Assembly (NCBI GenBank): GCA_946902875.1
Contig: OX336348.1
Coordinates: 16,827,741 to 16,891,740 of the forward strand
Length of the DNA stretch: 64,000 bases
Reading direction: 5' to 3'
Source: Nematopogon swammerdamellus
Lineage: Eukaryota > Arthropoda > Insecta > Lepidoptera > Adelidae
Both the position numbers and the translations under genes were made by a program. This document shows, piece by piece, positions 63,034-64,000 of this stretch; within the stretch, counting starts at the first letter, position 1, and each line of letters opens with the position of its first letter. The notes beneath the pieces were generated by a model. The model made no database searches and had not been told where the DNA came from. It saw only the letters and a list, made by a program, of their open reading frames with translations.

Positions 63034-63405
63034 GACCGTGTGGGGCCGGTACTTTAAAAGAATAGCCCCACTGCATTGTACCGTGTGGGGCCGGTACTTT
63101 AAAAGAATAGCCCCACTGCATCTCTCCCCGTGTATGTCGTAAAAGGCGACTATGGGATATGACTCCCTTCTTATATTACTAGGTGGTAGGGTTTAACCCG
63201 CCCGGGTTGGTACCACCGCACTGAATGAAAGGTCGGTCGAAACGGCTATGTAAATAGTTTGTGTTTTCCGTCCAGTTCAGTGTAGCCGGCACGACCGAAG
63301 GGATGCACTGACGTGGCACCAAGTTCACCCGGTGTTATGGGCTGACATCACGGATGTTGTAGGTGATGTAGCCATCCGTGTCAGTTTCAATAAAAAAAAA
63401 TAAAA
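63034..63405 (+). mobile_element. SINE-A with duplicated alternative head
   Basis: The head block accgtgtggggccggtactt taaaagaatagccccactgc occurs twice in tandem (63037-63077 and 63079-63119). Then tctctccccgtgtatgtcgt, aaaaggcgactatgggatat and the normal SINE-A body to gtgtcagtttcaataaaaaa. Closely similar to 54618-54945. Confidence 0.8.
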
Positions 63406-63410
63406 AAATT

Positions 63411-63681
63411 TTTTTTATAACAAAACAGCTTTACTCACGGTTGTTCCAAGCTATGTTGCTCGACGTTTCGGGCCAAGCTTATGGCCCATCATCGCACCTG
63501 AACCCTCGTCTACAGAAACTACCCGCACTGGCCACAGCTACAATCTCGGAGAACTGACAGTTCTCTGCCAACCGTCGCACCAGGCAGAGTGCTCATGAGG
63601 ATGGGCCATACGCTTGGCCCGAAACGTCGAGCAACATAGCTCGGAACAACCGTGAGTAAAGCTGTTTTGTTATAAAAAATA
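63411..63681. mobile_element. ~270 bp TIR element
   Basis: ~80 bp arms: ttataacaaaacagctttac, tcacggttgttccaagctat, gttgctcgacgtttcgggcc, aagcttatggcccatc at the left return inverted at 63600-63681. The 110 bp loop is non-coding. Confidence 0.8.
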
Positions 63682-63700
63682 ATGTCTAAAATATAAGAAA

Positions 63701-63895
63701 CTCTGGAATGCACTTCTTCCTCCCGATGTCATTCCTCCAGTGTCCGACTTAGGATGTTTCAAGAGAAGCGTAAAAAGGCATCTGTCACGCCGGCACGGCA
63801 TTCGCTTCCCCCGTTCTAATCCGAATGCTCTTGGGCGTCGTCGGCTCAACAAGCCATGCTGACGGCGCCAAGTGTCTCGCGTATCCATAAAAATA
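63701..63895 (+). pseudogene. LINE tail C, longest copy
   Basis: Encodes LWNALLPPDVIPPVSDLGCF then KRSVKRHLSRRHG, the usual C-terminus of a non-LTR protein. Then gggcgtcgtcggctcaacaa, tgacggcgccaagtgtctcg, cgtatccataaaaat. 5'-truncated; parent element not in the window. Confidence 0.7.
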
Positions 63896-64000
63896 AAAAA
63901 AATCAATAAGAATTCATAATATAAGTATGGTATTTAATTACGATTGACTTGATGTACTTATTTATATTTTTATGACAAACATTTTAATTGTTATTGTAAA

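Overview
The window looks like repeat-dense nuclear DNA of a moth or butterfly (Lepidoptera). It has no bacterial gene organisation, no operons and no host gene I can support. Nearly everything recognisable is a transposable element (TE), a TE fragment or a satellite. The lepidopteran call rests on several interspersed families that I recognise from moth and butterfly genomes: the repeat opening with agggttccgta and closing with cacttggccggttttt, Helitron-like elements ending in ccgcgggcacagctagt, the 'accgacttccaaaaa' repeat, and the 'taacccccgac' repeat. This is recognition by eye, not a database result.

Family names used here. SINE-A is a retroposed repeat ending in ccgtgtcagtttccataaaa. 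SINE-B is a second retroposed repeat with a related middle but a different tail (tgctccgacc...accggat). The 'ggttccgta repeat' is the ~300-450 bp family with internal gtct microsatellites. 'Helitron-like' refers to Lep1-type non-autonomous Helitrons. Family E is a ~200 bp repeat opening with cacgctgtatcc. Family F is a MITE with TTAA-flanked ends beginning gacgagacgg. Family G starts aaccgacttccaaaaa, and family H starts taacccccgac. Family M has a gggttaa...ttaaccc core. LINE tails C and D are two recurrent 3' ends.

Layout. 1-7.5 kb: inverted-repeat elements (including a ~480 bp near-perfect hairpin) and decayed LINE 3' ends. 7.5-15 kb: Helitron, a 1.1 kb hAT-like element splitting a family E copy, a 144-bp-period satellite, tRNA-like SINE heads and an RTE 3' end. 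15-24 kb: scattered SINE-A, LINE and ggttccgta copies. 24-25.4 kb: an element with ~400 bp inverted arms around a truncated TE-type ORF. 25.4-34 kb: a 32-bp minisatellite, two hAT-like or related TIR elements and further ggttccgta copies. 34-38.2 kb: tandem Helitron-like copies, one of them interrupted by a full-length RTE LINE with an intact endonuclease/reverse transcriptase frame and a perfect 14-bp target-site duplication (TSD). 38-46 kb: tRNA-like heads, SINEs, a MULE-like MITE and a nested family F/ggttccgta locus. 46.1-48.7 kb: a 2.6 kb hAT-like element with an 8-bp TSD, carrying a LINE tail and ~370 bp of GGGA/GA microsatellite. 48.7-64 kb: nested SINE-in-RTE, long TIR elements, a SINE-A copy with a fused tRNA/5S-rRNA-like head, and a ~1.4 kb inverted-repeat block.

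The only protein with a clear complete domain set is the RTE endonuclease/RT. Its machinery, or that of the LINE relatives whose 3' ends litter the window, is the plausible source of mobilisation for the SINEs. The most notable observations are the chimeric tRNA+5S SINE head and head/tail swapping among the SINEs, the TE ORF trapped in a foldback, and several elements dated relative to each other by clean nesting with TSDs.
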